A DNA stretch of 64,000 nucleotides from Bdellovibrionales bacterium (GTDB taxonomy: Bacteria; Bdellovibrionota; Bdellovibrionia; Bdellovibrionales; JAMPXM01): the NCBI GenBank assembly GCA_016713885.1, contig JADJOF010000007.1:1-64000 (forward strand), given 5' to 3'. Both the position numbers and the translations under genes were made by a program. A model generated the notes under the pieces. That model ran no database searches and had not been told where the DNA came from. It worked only from the letters and a program-made list of their open reading frames with translations. Below, in pieces: positions 45,487-55,497 of this stretch (positions are counted from its first letter, which is position 1; every line of letters begins with the position of its first letter).

Positions 45487-46395
45487 TCATCCCTCTTTGC
45501 GCAGAATGACAATCATGTCTGTTTTAAGAGGAAAAATGGCGCCAAAAAGGCCGTTTAGCCAAAGTCTTGGCGAAAAAATAATTCGCCACAGGCGTATTTG
45601 CTCAAAGGCTGAGTCAATCCTGTTATCCAAGCCATAGAGATATGAGGTTATAAAGCGCCAGTTTAAAAACGGCACCCAAAGATCGGTTACCGAGCGGTAG
45701 TCAACACTCGCTACGGTCAAACCACAACGAGCCGCAAGACCACGTAGGCCGCGCTCCGAAAGAATAAATAAATGCCAGGGCTGATGCAGGCTGTGAATGG
45801 AGCGCGCGACATCGTTAAGATCAAGGCCCTCAGCCCTCGGAGTTCCTAAACAAATCCGGCCGCCTGGCACAGCGTACCGAGTCAACTCTTGAAGAAGCTG
45901 AAAGGGATCCTCAACATGTTCGATGACGTCTTGCGCTACAACCCAATCATACTGTCGTTCCAACACCGTTTGATCAGAAAACCGCGAGGAGTATGGATCA
46001 AATCCTTCACAGTTCTTAATCCCGAGACGCTTGAAAGACGCCAAAAGTGAGCCGCTGCCACAGCCAAAATCAAGGATCGAGTGATCTCGCTTCAAACCCC
46101 TTCTCATCATTCGCCGCACGTAGGTTTCCGACATGAGACGCGCGGCAAAGTCCTCACGCTTCTGGTGAAAGAGATAGTTCTGATAGAACGGCTCAAGGTC
46201 AATCCGCTCGAGCGAGCAGAGCGAGCCACAGTACGAACACTCCCATACAGTTGAAATGTGATGAGACCACTTGCGAATATTCGAGGGCACGCGAGCAACA
46301 CATTTTGCGTTGGTCACGCTTCCTTGGCCGCAAACCTTACAGTATAATCTCGATTCGACTAAAGGACGACTCTCAACATCGTGTTGTGTATTCAT
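45487..46395 (-). CDS. Class I SAM-dependent methyltransferase with N-terminal zinc ribbon
   Basis: About 302 residues from ATG 46395. N-terminal CKVC and CSYCGSLC pairs form a zinc ribbon; the SAM motif HSILDFGCGSGSLLASF is at about residues 105-121, followed by acidic loop EGFDPYS and motif WVVAQDVIEHVEDP. This architecture is common in methyltransferases acting on sugars or glycans (Methyltransf_11/23 types with zinc ribbon). The C-terminus has hydrophobic/aromatic stretches (WRFITSYLYGL, LWLNGLFGAIF). No sugar-biosynthesis genes are next to it. Confidence 0.75.
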   Translation of the reverse strand: MNTQHDVESRPLVESRLYCKVCGQGSVTNAKCVARVPSNIRKWSHHISTVWECSYCGSLCSLERIDLEPFYQNYLFHQKREDFAARLMSETYVRRMMRRGLKRDHSILDFGCGSGSLLASFKRLGIKNCEGFDPYSSRFSDQTVLERQYDWVVAQDVIEHVEDPFQLLQELTRYAVPGGRICLGTPRAEGLDLNDVARSIHSLHQPWHLFILSERGLRGLAARCGLTVASVDYRSVTDLWVPFLNWRFITSYLYGLDNRIDSAFEQIRLWRIIFSPRLWLNGLFGAIFPLKTDMIVILRKEG

Positions 46396-46462
46396 GCTGC
46401 TGAGCAGACATGCAGTCGCCGTTCTGGACAAGTGACATGGAGTGCAGAGCCCACAACTCCAA

Positions 46463-47574
46463 TCAGACGCTCATCGCCTCAATTTCGGCCGAGAGTTGCT
46501 TTAAAATAACGGGCGACGTCTTAAAGAGGTTCATGCCCCGCCGAAGCTCAGCCTTGCTTTTGGCAATACGACCTTCGTGCCGATAGTTTGCGGCTCTGAG
46601 TAAAACAAAACTCAACCGACTGCGGGCTGAGCGTCCAAAACGTTCTTCGATTTTTTTCACATCGGCCCAATCACACAAACCGGACAGTTCATGTCGAACT
46701 CGAGCCAGACCAATCTGACACTCCAGAAGCATCGCTGGAAAGTTTGCGGCTGCCGCATAACCTTTTTGTAGCACCGCTCTGCCTCGCAAAACCTTGACAG
46801 CTGAAAGTAGCAGTTCCCGACAGTATAGAAGGCAATGGCATGGGCAGATTGATCTGAAACATATAGCGCGAAGTCGTCCGCCATCGCATCAAACAGCTCA
46901 ATCGCACGGTCGTAGGCCTTCATCATCGCATAGGTTTGAAGACCGCGCGCCCGTTCTCGCACAAAAAGCTCCGGCGCCACCAGATCGCGAAACCCTTCTA
47001 TCGCCGCCATCTCATTCTGTGCTTGGGCAAAATCGCCGAGAGCGGAATGACAGACCACCAAAAGTCCCAGGGCTTTGATTTGATGCTCGTTGTTCCCAGT
47101 CACCTGTGCAAGATCCGAAGCCTTCAGTCCGACTCGAGTGGCCTCATCGAACTTCGCTTGATTGATAAGAGAACTCGACAGTGTGTAGTAAGCGTCAAAC
47201 TGATGATGAGATGACACACTTTCTAGATCGAGCGATTTTACGATCGTCTCATATAGTTCAAAGCAGTCCGCTTTACGTAAAATCTCCGCCAGATCATGAT
47301 CTATAATCTCAACGGCACATCGGTGCCGACGATCAGCAAGCGAACTCGAAAATAAACGATCATCAACCTCGAGCTCTTTCGGAGTACACTCTAAAAGCGC
47401 GGCAAGGCGCTCAAGGTTCTCGGTCTGAATGTGTCTAATTTTACCGTTCAACCAGCGAAGCACTGTATAGCGACTAACTCCGATCTGTTCCGCGAGCCAC
47501 CACTGCTTCAACTGCTTTTGTTCTACTGCAGCCTTCAATGCGTCATGATTGAGAAGTCTTATGTCGTTTTTCAT
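46463..47574 (-). CDS. HTH (XRE) regulator with TPR domain, one frameshift
   Basis: N-terminal Cro/CI-type HTH (LKQWWLAEQIGVSRYTVLRWLNG, residues 22-44) and a long TPR-like region of helical pairs (AFYTVGNCYFQLSRFCEAERCYKKG). As written the frame ends at 46657; adding one base in the T run 46763-46767 gives KKGYAAAANFPAMLLE and continues to 46463 with 370 residues. HTH plus TPR proteins often bind peptides or regulate on cell-state cues. It follows dnaE by 12 bases on the same strand. Confidence 0.72.
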
Positions 47575-47586
47575 GCCGATCCGTCC

Positions 47587-50500
47587 CTATCCTCGGATTT
47601 CGACAAAATCTGTTCGACCAAACAAACCATGCAAATCTTCGAAAAATGCACTGCTTGGGCTAATGCCTTCGGGGTCCTTGATCTCCATGACAACCGTGCG
47701 GCGCCCCTTCCCTATGGACGACGAAGCCGTCGCTTCTGTATCCAGATCGACATCGAGATCAATTTCGAGATGAACTCCTGTTTTCCCAGGAAAACGACTG
47801 AGGAGTTCATGAAGTTCTGGAAGCTTGGTCAGCATATTGGTTTGCAGATCGGGAGCCACTTTGATGGTCATCGACTTCGACTTCTGCAAAACCTCTTCAA
47901 ACGGCGCCACGCGATCAACCATGATCTTGATGGATCCGGCCTCTTTTTTAAGATTGCCACCCACCAACACGGGCTGATAACTCTTGAGAGACATTTCCCC
48001 TTTTGCAAAAGCCTCAGGAAAGACGATCAGCTCGATACTGCCAGACAGATCCTCAAGACTTGCAAAGGCCATTCGCGAGCCTTTTTTTGCTTATGATCTC
48101 GCGATACTGCGCAACAAGCCCTGCGATCACAACTCGCTTGTCGGCCGGCTCCTCGTGTAAGCCCCGCAATTTCACGAGTGACCCAAACGCGGAATAATTT
48201 CTCAAGCCCCGCAAGTGGATGATCGCTCAGATAAAAACCTAAGACCTCGCGTTCGTTCTGCAGCTTCAGTGCACGCGGCCACGGCTTTGTTTCACTCAAA
48301 ACAACACGTTCAATCGTCGCCTCTTCAGCATCAAGAAGCGCAAAGAGACTGCCCTGCCCCATCTCCTTTGTTCGTCGCGCATCTTCAGCTCTTTTAAAGA
48401 AACGCTCATAACCTTCCATCAGCTGCGCCTGATGATAGCCAAATCCGTCAAACGCCCCGGCTTTGATCAGGCACTCGACAACCTTTTTATTCATTCGCTT
48501 GATGTCGACCGTCTCAAAGAACTGATCAAGCGTCTCAAACTTTCCACCGGCTTGGCGTCGCGCCTCAACGATGGCATCAACAGCCCCTTCACCAACGCCT
48601 TTAATCGCACCAAGTGAAAAGAAAATCGTATCGCCTTTGACAGTGAATTTATATTCAGAGTGGTTGATGTGCGGCGGCTCAACCTTGATACCATGTGCCT
48701 TGGCGTCTTTCACATAGCGGACAATGTTGTCGGTATTCGACATCTCAGTCGACAAAAGAGCCGCGTAGAACTCGACCGGATAGTAGCGTTTGAGCCACGC
48801 CGTCTGTGCACTGACAACGCAGTACGCTGCCGCATGTGACTTGTTAAAGCCGTAGTTCGCGAACTTCTCCATCAACTCGAAAAGCTGACCGGCTTTGGTC
48901 TTGTCGAATCCACTTTCAGCCGCACCTTTCAGAAAGCGCTCTTTTTGTTGAGCCATCTCTGATGCGATTTTCTTACCCATTGCTCGACGAAGCATGTCTG
49001 CTTCACCAAGCGAGTAGTTTGCGACTCGCGATGCGATCGCCATAACCTGTTCCTGATAAACAATGATGCCGTACGTTTCTTTGAGAATCGGCTCAAGCTC
49101 AGGGAACATGTACTCAACGACTTCTTCCCCGTGCATCTTCTTTGTGTACTCGGGAATCATGTCCATTGGACCAGGTCGATAGAGCGCATTGATCGCAGTG
49201 ATATCCTCAAAGCACTTTGGCTTGATCGACTTCACAGCGCTTGTAATGCCATCGCCTTCGAACTGAAACACTCCAAGCAGATCGCCCTTGGCCATGTGCT
49301 CGTAAATGCCCTGATCGTGAATCGGAATTTCGTGAGCCTTCAAAATCCGGCCACGGTTACTGGCGATAAGATCAAGCGCGTTTTTAATATGCGTGAGCGT
49401 TGTCAAACCCAAGAAGTCGAACTTGATCAGGCCAATCTTCTCGGCCCACTTCATATCGTACTGAACGACGCGTTCGCCATCAGCACCACGGTAGAGTGGC
49501 GCATAGCTCACAAGCGGCGCATCACCAATCACAACTCCGGCGGCATGAATTCCCGCATTTCGAACCAAGCCCTCAATCTTAAGAGCAAGCTCAATTAGGT
49601 TCGCGATCTGTGGATTCTGCTCAATCTGCTCTTTGAGACGTGGTTCTTCGTCAATCGCCTCTTGGATAGAAATGCCAAGCTTGTCTGGAATCAACTTCGT
49701 GATGATGTCCACTTCGGCAAAGGTCATCCCCAAGACTCGTCCGACGTCTTTAATGGCCGCCCGAGTTTGCAGTTTTCCATAGGTGATGATTTGCGAGACG
49801 CTGTCAGCCCCGTACTTTTCCGTCACGTACTGAATGACTTCTTGTCGCCGGTCCTGACAGAAGTCGATGTCAAAGTCCGGCATCGAGATACGCTCAGGAT
49901 TCAAAAAACGCTCAAAGAGCAGCGCATACGGAACCGGATCAAGATCGGTGATTCGCAGGCAATAGGCGACCAGCGATCCCGCACCAGAACCACGACCAGG
50001 TCCAACGGGAATCCCCTGACTCTTTGCCCAATTGATAAAATCTTGAACGATCAAGAAGTAGCTTGTGAAGCCCATCTTCTCGATAACGGAAAGCTCGTAC
50101 TCAACGCGCTTGAAATAGTCGGGCTTCTTCTCTTCCGGCACAGTCTGGCCAGTTGCCGCGGCTTCTTGAAAACGCTCTTCAAGACCTGAAAATGTCTTTG
50201 CTCGAATCAGATCAAGCGGAGCCTTACCATCATCGCTCGTGAAGTACGGCAAATGGTAGATCGTTTTGCCGTTTGAATCCTTCAAGTTAAACTTCACATC
50301 GCAACGATCTGCAATCTCAAGAGTGCGGTCGCACGCCTCAGGAAGATCCTTAAAGAGCTTTCGCATCTCTTCACTGGATTTAAAATAGAACTGATCCGAC
50401 CCCAAACGGTAGCGCGTTTCATCGTGCAAGGTTTTGTTCGATCCAATACAGATCAAAACCTCTTGCGCAATTTGGTCAGACTGATCGAGGTAGTGCACAT

Positions 50501-51125
50501 TGTTTGAAGCGACAAGAGGCACGCCCGTGATCTGCGAGGCCTCTTTAAAAAAAGGAACCAGCTCATTCCACTCCGGCGTCCCTGTGCGATTCACCTCAAG
50601 ATACAGGCGATCACCGAAGATCTCCTTCATCTCGCGAATTTTTTCGAGTGCCGCATCCTTACCAAAACGCGTGAATGCGTACGCAGGCTCTCCCATCGAT
50701 CCACCGGTGAGAGCAATCAAGTTTTTTGAATGCGCTTTGATCACTTCCCAGTCGAGTCGTGGTTTATAGTAAAAGCCCTCTTGGTATCCGATCGATGAAA
50801 GCTTACAGAGCTCTTGGTAGCCCTCAAAATTTTGCGCAAGGAGTACGATTCGGCGATTCGGCAACTGTGCCGCCTCACGATCCTCTCCGCGCACCAATCG
50901 TGATTTTGGCGCGATGTACGCGTCCATACCGATAATCGGTTTTAGGCCAAAGTCTTTTGCCGTAAAGTAGAACTCAGCAGCCCCAAAAAGGTTGCCGTTG
51001 TCCGTGAGCGCCACCGCCGGCATCTCAAGCTTCTGCGCCCGCTCACAGAGCTTCTTGGTCCTGATGGTGGCCTCAAGAAGCGAATATTGCGAGTGAACAT
51101 GCAAATGGACAAAAGAGCTCGACAT
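47587..51125 (-). CDS. dnaE: DNA polymerase III alpha subunit (two frameshifts)
   Basis: Main replicative polymerase. N-terminal PHP domain (FVHLHVHSQYSLLEATI), finger/palm blocks PVGPGRGSGAGSLVAYCL and the catalytic MPDFDIDFCQDRR, tHhH region, then an OB-fold (LEDLSGSIELIVFPEAF). ATG 51125 gives 1,178 residues after two corrections: one extra base in the CCCC at 48162-48165 and one in the T run 48082-48088. Total length and frame then fit exactly. The type-1 DnaE length is near 1,160. Both faults lie in the region before the OB-fold, and since the protein is essential they are probably sequence errors. Confidence 0.92.
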
Positions 51126-51261
51126 GGGACCGCAATCTACTGACTTTTCATCGACAATAAAGACATTGATGCGCCGCATCTTTTGGCGCCGGGTGATTCA
51201 GACAAGTCCTGGACTTGTCGAGTCACCGACTGCCCCGCACGCTCTTCTAATAGGAGGCATA

Positions 51262-51762
51262 ATGCTTAAAAATCTCGCTCTCACGACGCTCTCGATTTTC
51301 GCCCTCAGCTCCACCTTCAGTTCCGCCGCCCATGCCGACCAATGCGCCTGGATTGAAAAGGGTGACAGATACGTCGTTAAATCAGCCAAACGACTTCTCA
51401 ACGCCGACGCCGAGTTTGTTGAATACTGTGCCCTTTGCGGTGAAGACCCCGGAAAAGTTCAAAACGTTAGTGAAAGCAATATCCAATTCGCCAAAATGGG
51501 CGAGGACGTTTTCAACGGTACAAACGGCCGTGAAGTTTTTTATGAGGTCACAATCAACGGTAAAGCTCAGGACCTTGCCTACGTTTACGTTCGCACCGGA
51601 GCTCGAGTTTTTGGCAACGTCGCGATGCTCTCAGGATGCCCCGTTCAAGGTGTTCCACCATTCCTCTATACGGCACCAGGAAAGCGCGCCACACCGATTA
51701 GCCTTGAGCAGCTCGCAACAGGTAGCCGCAAACCCGCAAGTGAAGAAAAAGCGAAAAAATAG
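51262..51762 (+). CDS. Small secreted protein with Cys pairs
   Basis: The ATG at 51262 has a strong AGGAGG site and a Sec signal peptide (cleavage AHA about residue 24). Mature part about 140 residues, with DQCAWIEKGDRYVV at its start, a C-x-x-C (CALC, about residues 56-59) that could be a metal or redox site, and a basic Lys-rich tail. Divergent from dnaE. No family recognised. Confidence 0.65.
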   Translation: MLKNLALTTLSIFALSSTFSSAAHADQCAWIEKGDRYVVKSAKRLLNADAEFVEYCALCGEDPGKVQNVSESNIQFAKMGEDVFNGTNGREVFYEVTINGKAQDLAYVYVRTGARVFGNVAMLSGCPVQGVPPFLYTAPGKRATPISLEQLATGSRKPASEEKAKK

Positions 51763-51827
51763 TTCTACACACACGCCGCTCGCACGAACTTCAGGCAATG
51801 TCGAGCGGCTTCATAAATCAGCTTCAG

Positions 51828-52265
51828 CTATCCGACATCACCTTCCAAACGCACAAACGCAACGGGATCACACTTCGCCCTCACCTTTGAGATACGCAAA
51901 GTGTCGCGATTGATCTCAAAAATCACCGGACATGACCGCGATACTTTTAGAGAGAACTGCCTCAACATGAAAATTTCTTTGACATGCTGATCAATGAAAT
52001 CAAAAGAACGATCTCTCACATCTACAAAAGAAACAGGACGCCCTTGCGAATTGAAGACCGTGTAACCAACTTGACCATAACCAGATGTTCTGATCTCAAT
52101 TCGAGCGACATTGGACTCATCGAAGAAGTAATCGTCCCTGAAATGCGTCGCCGTGATGACAATGGGCCGCTTTTGGTTTTCAACAGAGAACTCAATCGGC
52201 TTCTCAGTACCTTCAGCATAGGCATTGGGCGAGAGCAATACCAAGGCCAATAGAAAATGCTTCAT
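51828..52265 (-). CDS. Small secreted protein
   Basis: The ATG at 52265 gives 145 residues with a Sec signal peptide (MKHFLLALVLLSPNAYA). The mature part is beta-rich with two Cys residues (about 111 and 130). AGGAG lies just upstream of the ATG. A longer reading from 52295 lacks a signal at its start. Convergent with the gene ending at 51762. No family recognised. Confidence 0.62.
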   Translation of the reverse strand: MKHFLLALVLLSPNAYAEGTEKPIEFSVENQKRPIVITATHFRDDYFFDESNVARIEIRTSGYGQVGYTVFNSQGRPVSFVDVRDRSFDFIDQHVKEIFMLRQFSLKVSRSCPVIFEINRDTLRISKVRAKCDPVAFVRLEGDVG

Positions 52266-52664
52266 AGCTAAACTCCTTTTTGGGTACCGTTCCATTGCTT
52301 TGAGCGACCCACTATGGGCAACTTGCAGGAGCGATACTTTTCGGGGCTGTATAGAGCAAGGTCGATGCCTCTTCTCCCCTCCTACCCCCGTGACAGCAAT
52401 TCCTGGTCAGCCTTGAAAGTGTGCGGCCCAACCGTCGAATATACTTGAGTTTTATCAACTGGGGGCTGCCGTGCGAGGTTTTTCTCTTGCAGATTCTTGA
52501 TCGACAAAAAGCTCGACAAAGTGACGGCTTACGCCGTCACTTTCATCGTCATGGGTTTTCGTTTTCTAAAAAGTTCCGCGCAGATCCCCGCCCCTTGGGG
52601 CGTGGGGTGTAGCGCGGGGGGGTTGAAGGGGGGCGAAAGCCCTTGGACGAAGTATAAGCTTCGG
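52266..52664. other. 399-base region upstream of the IS200-type transposase
   Basis: No gene seen. It holds two strong inverted repeats: the 11-bp stem-loop at 52518-52543 and a GC-rich hairpin at about 52586-52607 (GCCC paired with GGGC inside CCCC/GGGG arms), the latter in the position expected for the subterminal hairpin of an IS200-type left end. Nothing recognisable between 52266 and 52500. Confidence 0.5.
52518..52543. repeat. Perfect 11-bp stem-loop
   Basis: AAAGTGACGGC at 52518-52528 and its exact complement at 52533-52543 around a TTAC loop. It lies about 120 bases before the IS200-type transposase, outside any clear gene. It could belong to the element's left end, be an intergenic repeat or be a terminator without a U tract. 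Confidence 0.5.
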
Positions 52665-53147
52665 ATGAGTTTCAAGCGCAGCAGTCACGCCGTCTATGAG
52701 TGTCTTTATCATGTGATCTGGGTCACGAAGTACCGAAAGAGGGTTCTCACGCTCGAACATGAGCGGGCGTTCTGCGAGAAGGTTTTGCGGCGGGCTGCAG
52801 CGGAATATGGAATGGAAATTGTGGAGATCGAAGTTGATGTGGATCACGTTCACATCCAGATCGAAATTCCGCCGCAGAAGTCAGTCGGGAAGGCGATTGG
52901 AATTCTGAAGAGCGTGAGTGCCCGGCTGATGTTTAAGAGATTTGAGTATCTGAGACGTAAGCTTTGGGCCGGAGAGTTGTGGGGCGATAGCTACTTCGTG
53001 AGGACCGTAGGCCATGGCGTGACAGCGGCGATGGTCAAACGGTACATCGAACAGCATCCAGCATCAAATGTGCAAAGTTGTTTGAAAGGTTTTTGTAGCC
53101 GAGACCGAAGTTGTGCTCGAATTCGGCGACCACAACGCCGCCGTTGA
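52586..53147 (+). mobile_element. IS200/IS605-type element, boundaries approximate
   Basis: Consists of a left-end GC-rich hairpin and a TnpA gene. IS200-type elements move as single strands, recognising subterminal hairpins, and leave no target duplication, so the exact ends cannot be set from one copy. No TnpB gene accompanies it. Confidence 0.55.
52665..53147 (+). CDS. tnpA: IS200-family transposase TnpA
   Basis: A 160-residue Y1 HUH transposase from ATG 52665. The metal-binding HUH motif is HVHIQIE, preceded by the VWVTKYRKRVL strand typical of the family; the catalytic Tyr is in MVKRYIEQH (about residue 126). A longer reading from 52497 has no transposase homology in its first 56 residues. 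The last 25 residues are basic and less typical; the protein may be longer than the norm of about 140 residues because its 3' end is altered. Confidence 0.82.
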   Translation: MSFKRSSHAVYECLYHVIWVTKYRKRVLTLEHERAFCEKVLRRAAAEYGMEIVEIEVDVDHVHIQIEIPPQKSVGKAIGILKSVSARLMFKRFEYLRRKLWAGELWGDSYFVRTVGHGVTAAMVKRYIEQHPASNVQSCLKGFCSRDRSCARIRRPQRRR

Positions 53148-53282
53148 CGCTGAAGATAGCGGCGCGTAACTACATGATCAATCCGCCACTCGCCAGACGA
53201 GTTTCAGCTAAACGACGGACATCGCCTCCAAGAAGAACGACAATGTTGATGTCCCTAATGACTCAACCGGTCAGGAACGAAC

Positions 53283-53735
53283 TCACTCAACAAGCTTTCC
53301 AGGATCTTCGTATCCAACTCCGGCCGTTGTCTTTACCCAACAATAAGCGCTAACCTTCTCGTTGAGGCGCGTTTTAAGCTCCGGGTTCGTAGTTGAAACA
53401 ACATATATAAAGCTGCCAATAATAGTTCCGGTTGTTAGAACATACTTTGACGAAGCTGTCGTAAATTCAAAGAGAGAAATTCTTTCTGCCTCGGAGCGAT
53501 ATATCGCTTTGGCGCTGATCAAAGGTTCGACTGTTACTCCTGGAAACTGAGCCCTTCGCACCCCGATCATACCAGCCTCGTGCCCCTGCGAAACGGAAAC
53601 AGAAACATATTTTCCATTCTCGAGATTCACATTGATAGAAACTAGCGGCGATCCATCGGCCTCACAATGAAATGCATGAGCACGACCGGAAAACAACGAC
53701 ATCGCTCCGACCAGAATTAAAATTGAGAATTTCAT
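53283..53735 (-). CDS. Small secreted protein
   Basis: A 150-residue protein with a Sec signal peptide (MKFSILILVGAMSLFSGRAHA) and a beta-rich mature part with two Cys residues (FHCEADG, about 24; AYCWVK, about 132) that could form one disulfide joining the ends. No family recognised. Third small secreted gene around the IS200-type element; I see no sequence relation among them. Confidence 0.62.
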   Translation of the reverse strand: MKFSILILVGAMSLFSGRAHAFHCEADGSPLVSINVNLENGKYVSVSVSQGHEAGMIGVRRAQFPGVTVEPLISAKAIYRSEAERISLFEFTTASSKYVLTTGTIIGSFIYVVSTTNPELKTRLNEKVSAYCWVKTTAGVGYEDPGKLVE

Positions 53736-53907
53736 ACCTATCGCTCCCTTTAAATTAAAGTAAATACCAAGTCGCTTCGGCGCAAGATAACATGTCCGAG
53801 GGAATCTACCCCAAGAAAACTGTCAGAAAATAAATCATTGCAATGCCTACACAGCATGCTGGCGTTTTTACCATTGAATATTCATTGTCTTCTACAGCAA
53901 AGTGACC

Positions 53908-53926
53908 GCCGCCCAAGCTTGGCGGC
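53908..53926. terminator. Hairpin after guaA
   Basis: GCCGCC (53908-53913) pairs with GGCGGC (53921-53926) around a loop containing AAGCTT. It directly follows the guaA stop on the minus strand. There is no clear U tract, so it is a weak terminator candidate. Confidence 0.45.
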
Positions 53927-55489
53927 CTACTCCCACTCAATCGTGCCCGGTGGTTTTGACGTCACATCGTAAACCACTCGATTTACACCCCGTACCTGAT
54001 TCGTGATCCGATTTGAAACCTCACGCATAAACGCAAATTCAAACGGATACCAATCCGCGGTCATTCCATCTGTCGACGTCACCGCGCGAAGAGCCACAAC
54101 GCGCTCATAGGTTCGGCCATCGCCTTGAACTCCAACTGTCTTTGTCGGAAGCAGAACACAGAAGGCCTGCCAGATTTTATCGTAGAGACCTTTCTCTTTG
54201 AGCGCCGAGATAAACACGTGGTCGACATCGCGGATGATATCGAGCTTCTCGCGCGTGACATCACCCATGCAGCGAATCGCAAGTCCTGGCCCTGGGAACG
54301 GATGCCGCCACAAGATATCTTTCGGCAGACCAAGCTCAGCGCCAATCGCACGAACCTCATCTTTAAAAAGCTCTCGAAGCGGTTCAACAAGCTTCAGTTT
54401 CATTTTTGCAGGCAAGCCACCGACATTGTGATGCGATTTGATTGTCACCGACGCTCCTCGCGGAGAAACGCTCTCGATTACGTCCGGATAGGGCGTGCCC
54501 TGCGCGAGCCACTGATACTCACGTTTTGTCTCCTTTGCTGCCTCCATGAAAACATCAATAAGGACACTGCCGTTCGCCTTGCGCTTCGCCTCAGGCTCTT
54601 CAAGGCCCTTCAGCGCGCCAAGGAAGAGCTCCTCCGCGTCGACACCGACGCAATTGAGGCCAATCTTCTTATACTGCTCAAGTACTCCGTCGTACTCGCC
54701 CTTGCGAAGCAGACCATTATTCACAAACACACAGTGCACTCGATCCGCACCGAGCGCTTTCGTCAAAAGTGCGGCAACAACCGACGAGTCGACTCCACCC
54801 GATAGTCCGCAGAGCACATGATCAGTTAAACCAACGCGATCACGAATTCCAGTGATCAAGTGTTCAACAATCGATCCCGGATTCCAGTTGATCTTTGCCT
54901 TGCAGAGCGTGAACGCAAACTCTCGTAAGATTTCAATTCCGTGATCGGTGTGCATCACCTCCGGGTGAAACTGCACCGCCCAAGCGCGATCTGATTGCAT
55001 CGCCGCCATGTGCCCTGTCTCACTCTTTGCCGCGATCTTAAATCCCGGCGGAGGCACCATCACCACATCACCATGACTCATCCAGACTTTGCTGCGGACT
55101 GGAACTTTCGGCGAGAGCGGCTTGAGCCAATCGACCATACAGGAGCCGTACTCTTTGTCGTTTGAACTCACGACTTTTCCGCCAAGCTCTTGCGCAATCA
55201 GCTGCATGCCGTAACAAATTCCAAGAAGCGGTGCGATGGCACCAAGCGCTTTCACATCCGCACGCGGACTTCCATCCTCATGCACCGACGAGGGCCCGCC
55301 CGACAGAATAATCCCCGATGGCTTTCGTTTTTTGATCTCTTCAATCTTCGTATCAAACGGCAGGAGTTCAGAGAAAACACCAAGCTCACGAAGTCTTCTG
55401 GCAATCAACTGTGTCAGCTGGCTGCCAAAATCAAGAACGACAAAACCGCCTTCAACTTGCTGATCCCAACCCGAGTGCTGTTGCTGCAT
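53927..55489 (-). CDS. guaA: GMP synthase (glutamine-hydrolysing)
   Basis: Converts XMP to GMP. N-terminal glutamine amidotransferase with catalytic Cys92 in LLGICYGMQLIAQ and QFHPEV; ATP-pyrophosphatase P-loop LCGLSGGVDSSVVAALL; C-terminal dimerisation domain ending YDVTSKPPGTIEWE. Length 520. Follows guaB by 8 bases on the same strand, so guaB-guaA is an operon for guanine-nucleotide synthesis. Confidence 0.96.
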   Translation of the reverse strand: MQQQHSGWDQQVEGGFVVLDFGSQLTQLIARRLRELGVFSELLPFDTKIEEIKKRKPSGIILSGGPSSVHEDGSPRADVKALGAIAPLLGICYGMQLIAQELGGKVVSSNDKEYGSCMVDWLKPLSPKVPVRSKVWMSHGDVVMVPPPGFKIAAKSETGHMAAMQSDRAWAVQFHPEVMHTDHGIEILREFAFTLCKAKINWNPGSIVEHLITGIRDRVGLTDHVLCGLSGGVDSSVVAALLTKALGADRVHCVFVNNGLLRKGEYDGVLEQYKKIGLNCVGVDAEELFLGALKGLEEPEAKRKANGSVLIDVFMEAAKETKREYQWLAQGTPYPDVIESVSPRGASVTIKSHHNVGGLPAKMKLKLVEPLRELFKDEVRAIGAELGLPKDILWRHPFPGPGLAIRCMGDVTREKLDIIRDVDHVFISALKEKGLYDKIWQAFCVLLPTKTVGVQGDGRTYERVVALRAVTSTDGMTADWYPFEFAFMREVSNRITNQVRGVNRVVYDVTSKPPGTIEWE

Positions 55490-55497
55490 TCGCTCTC

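Noticed and set aside
47587..48072. Independent short OB-fold protein
   Set aside because: It is the C-terminal part of dnaE in another frame; two one-base corrections join it to the main chain at the expected position.
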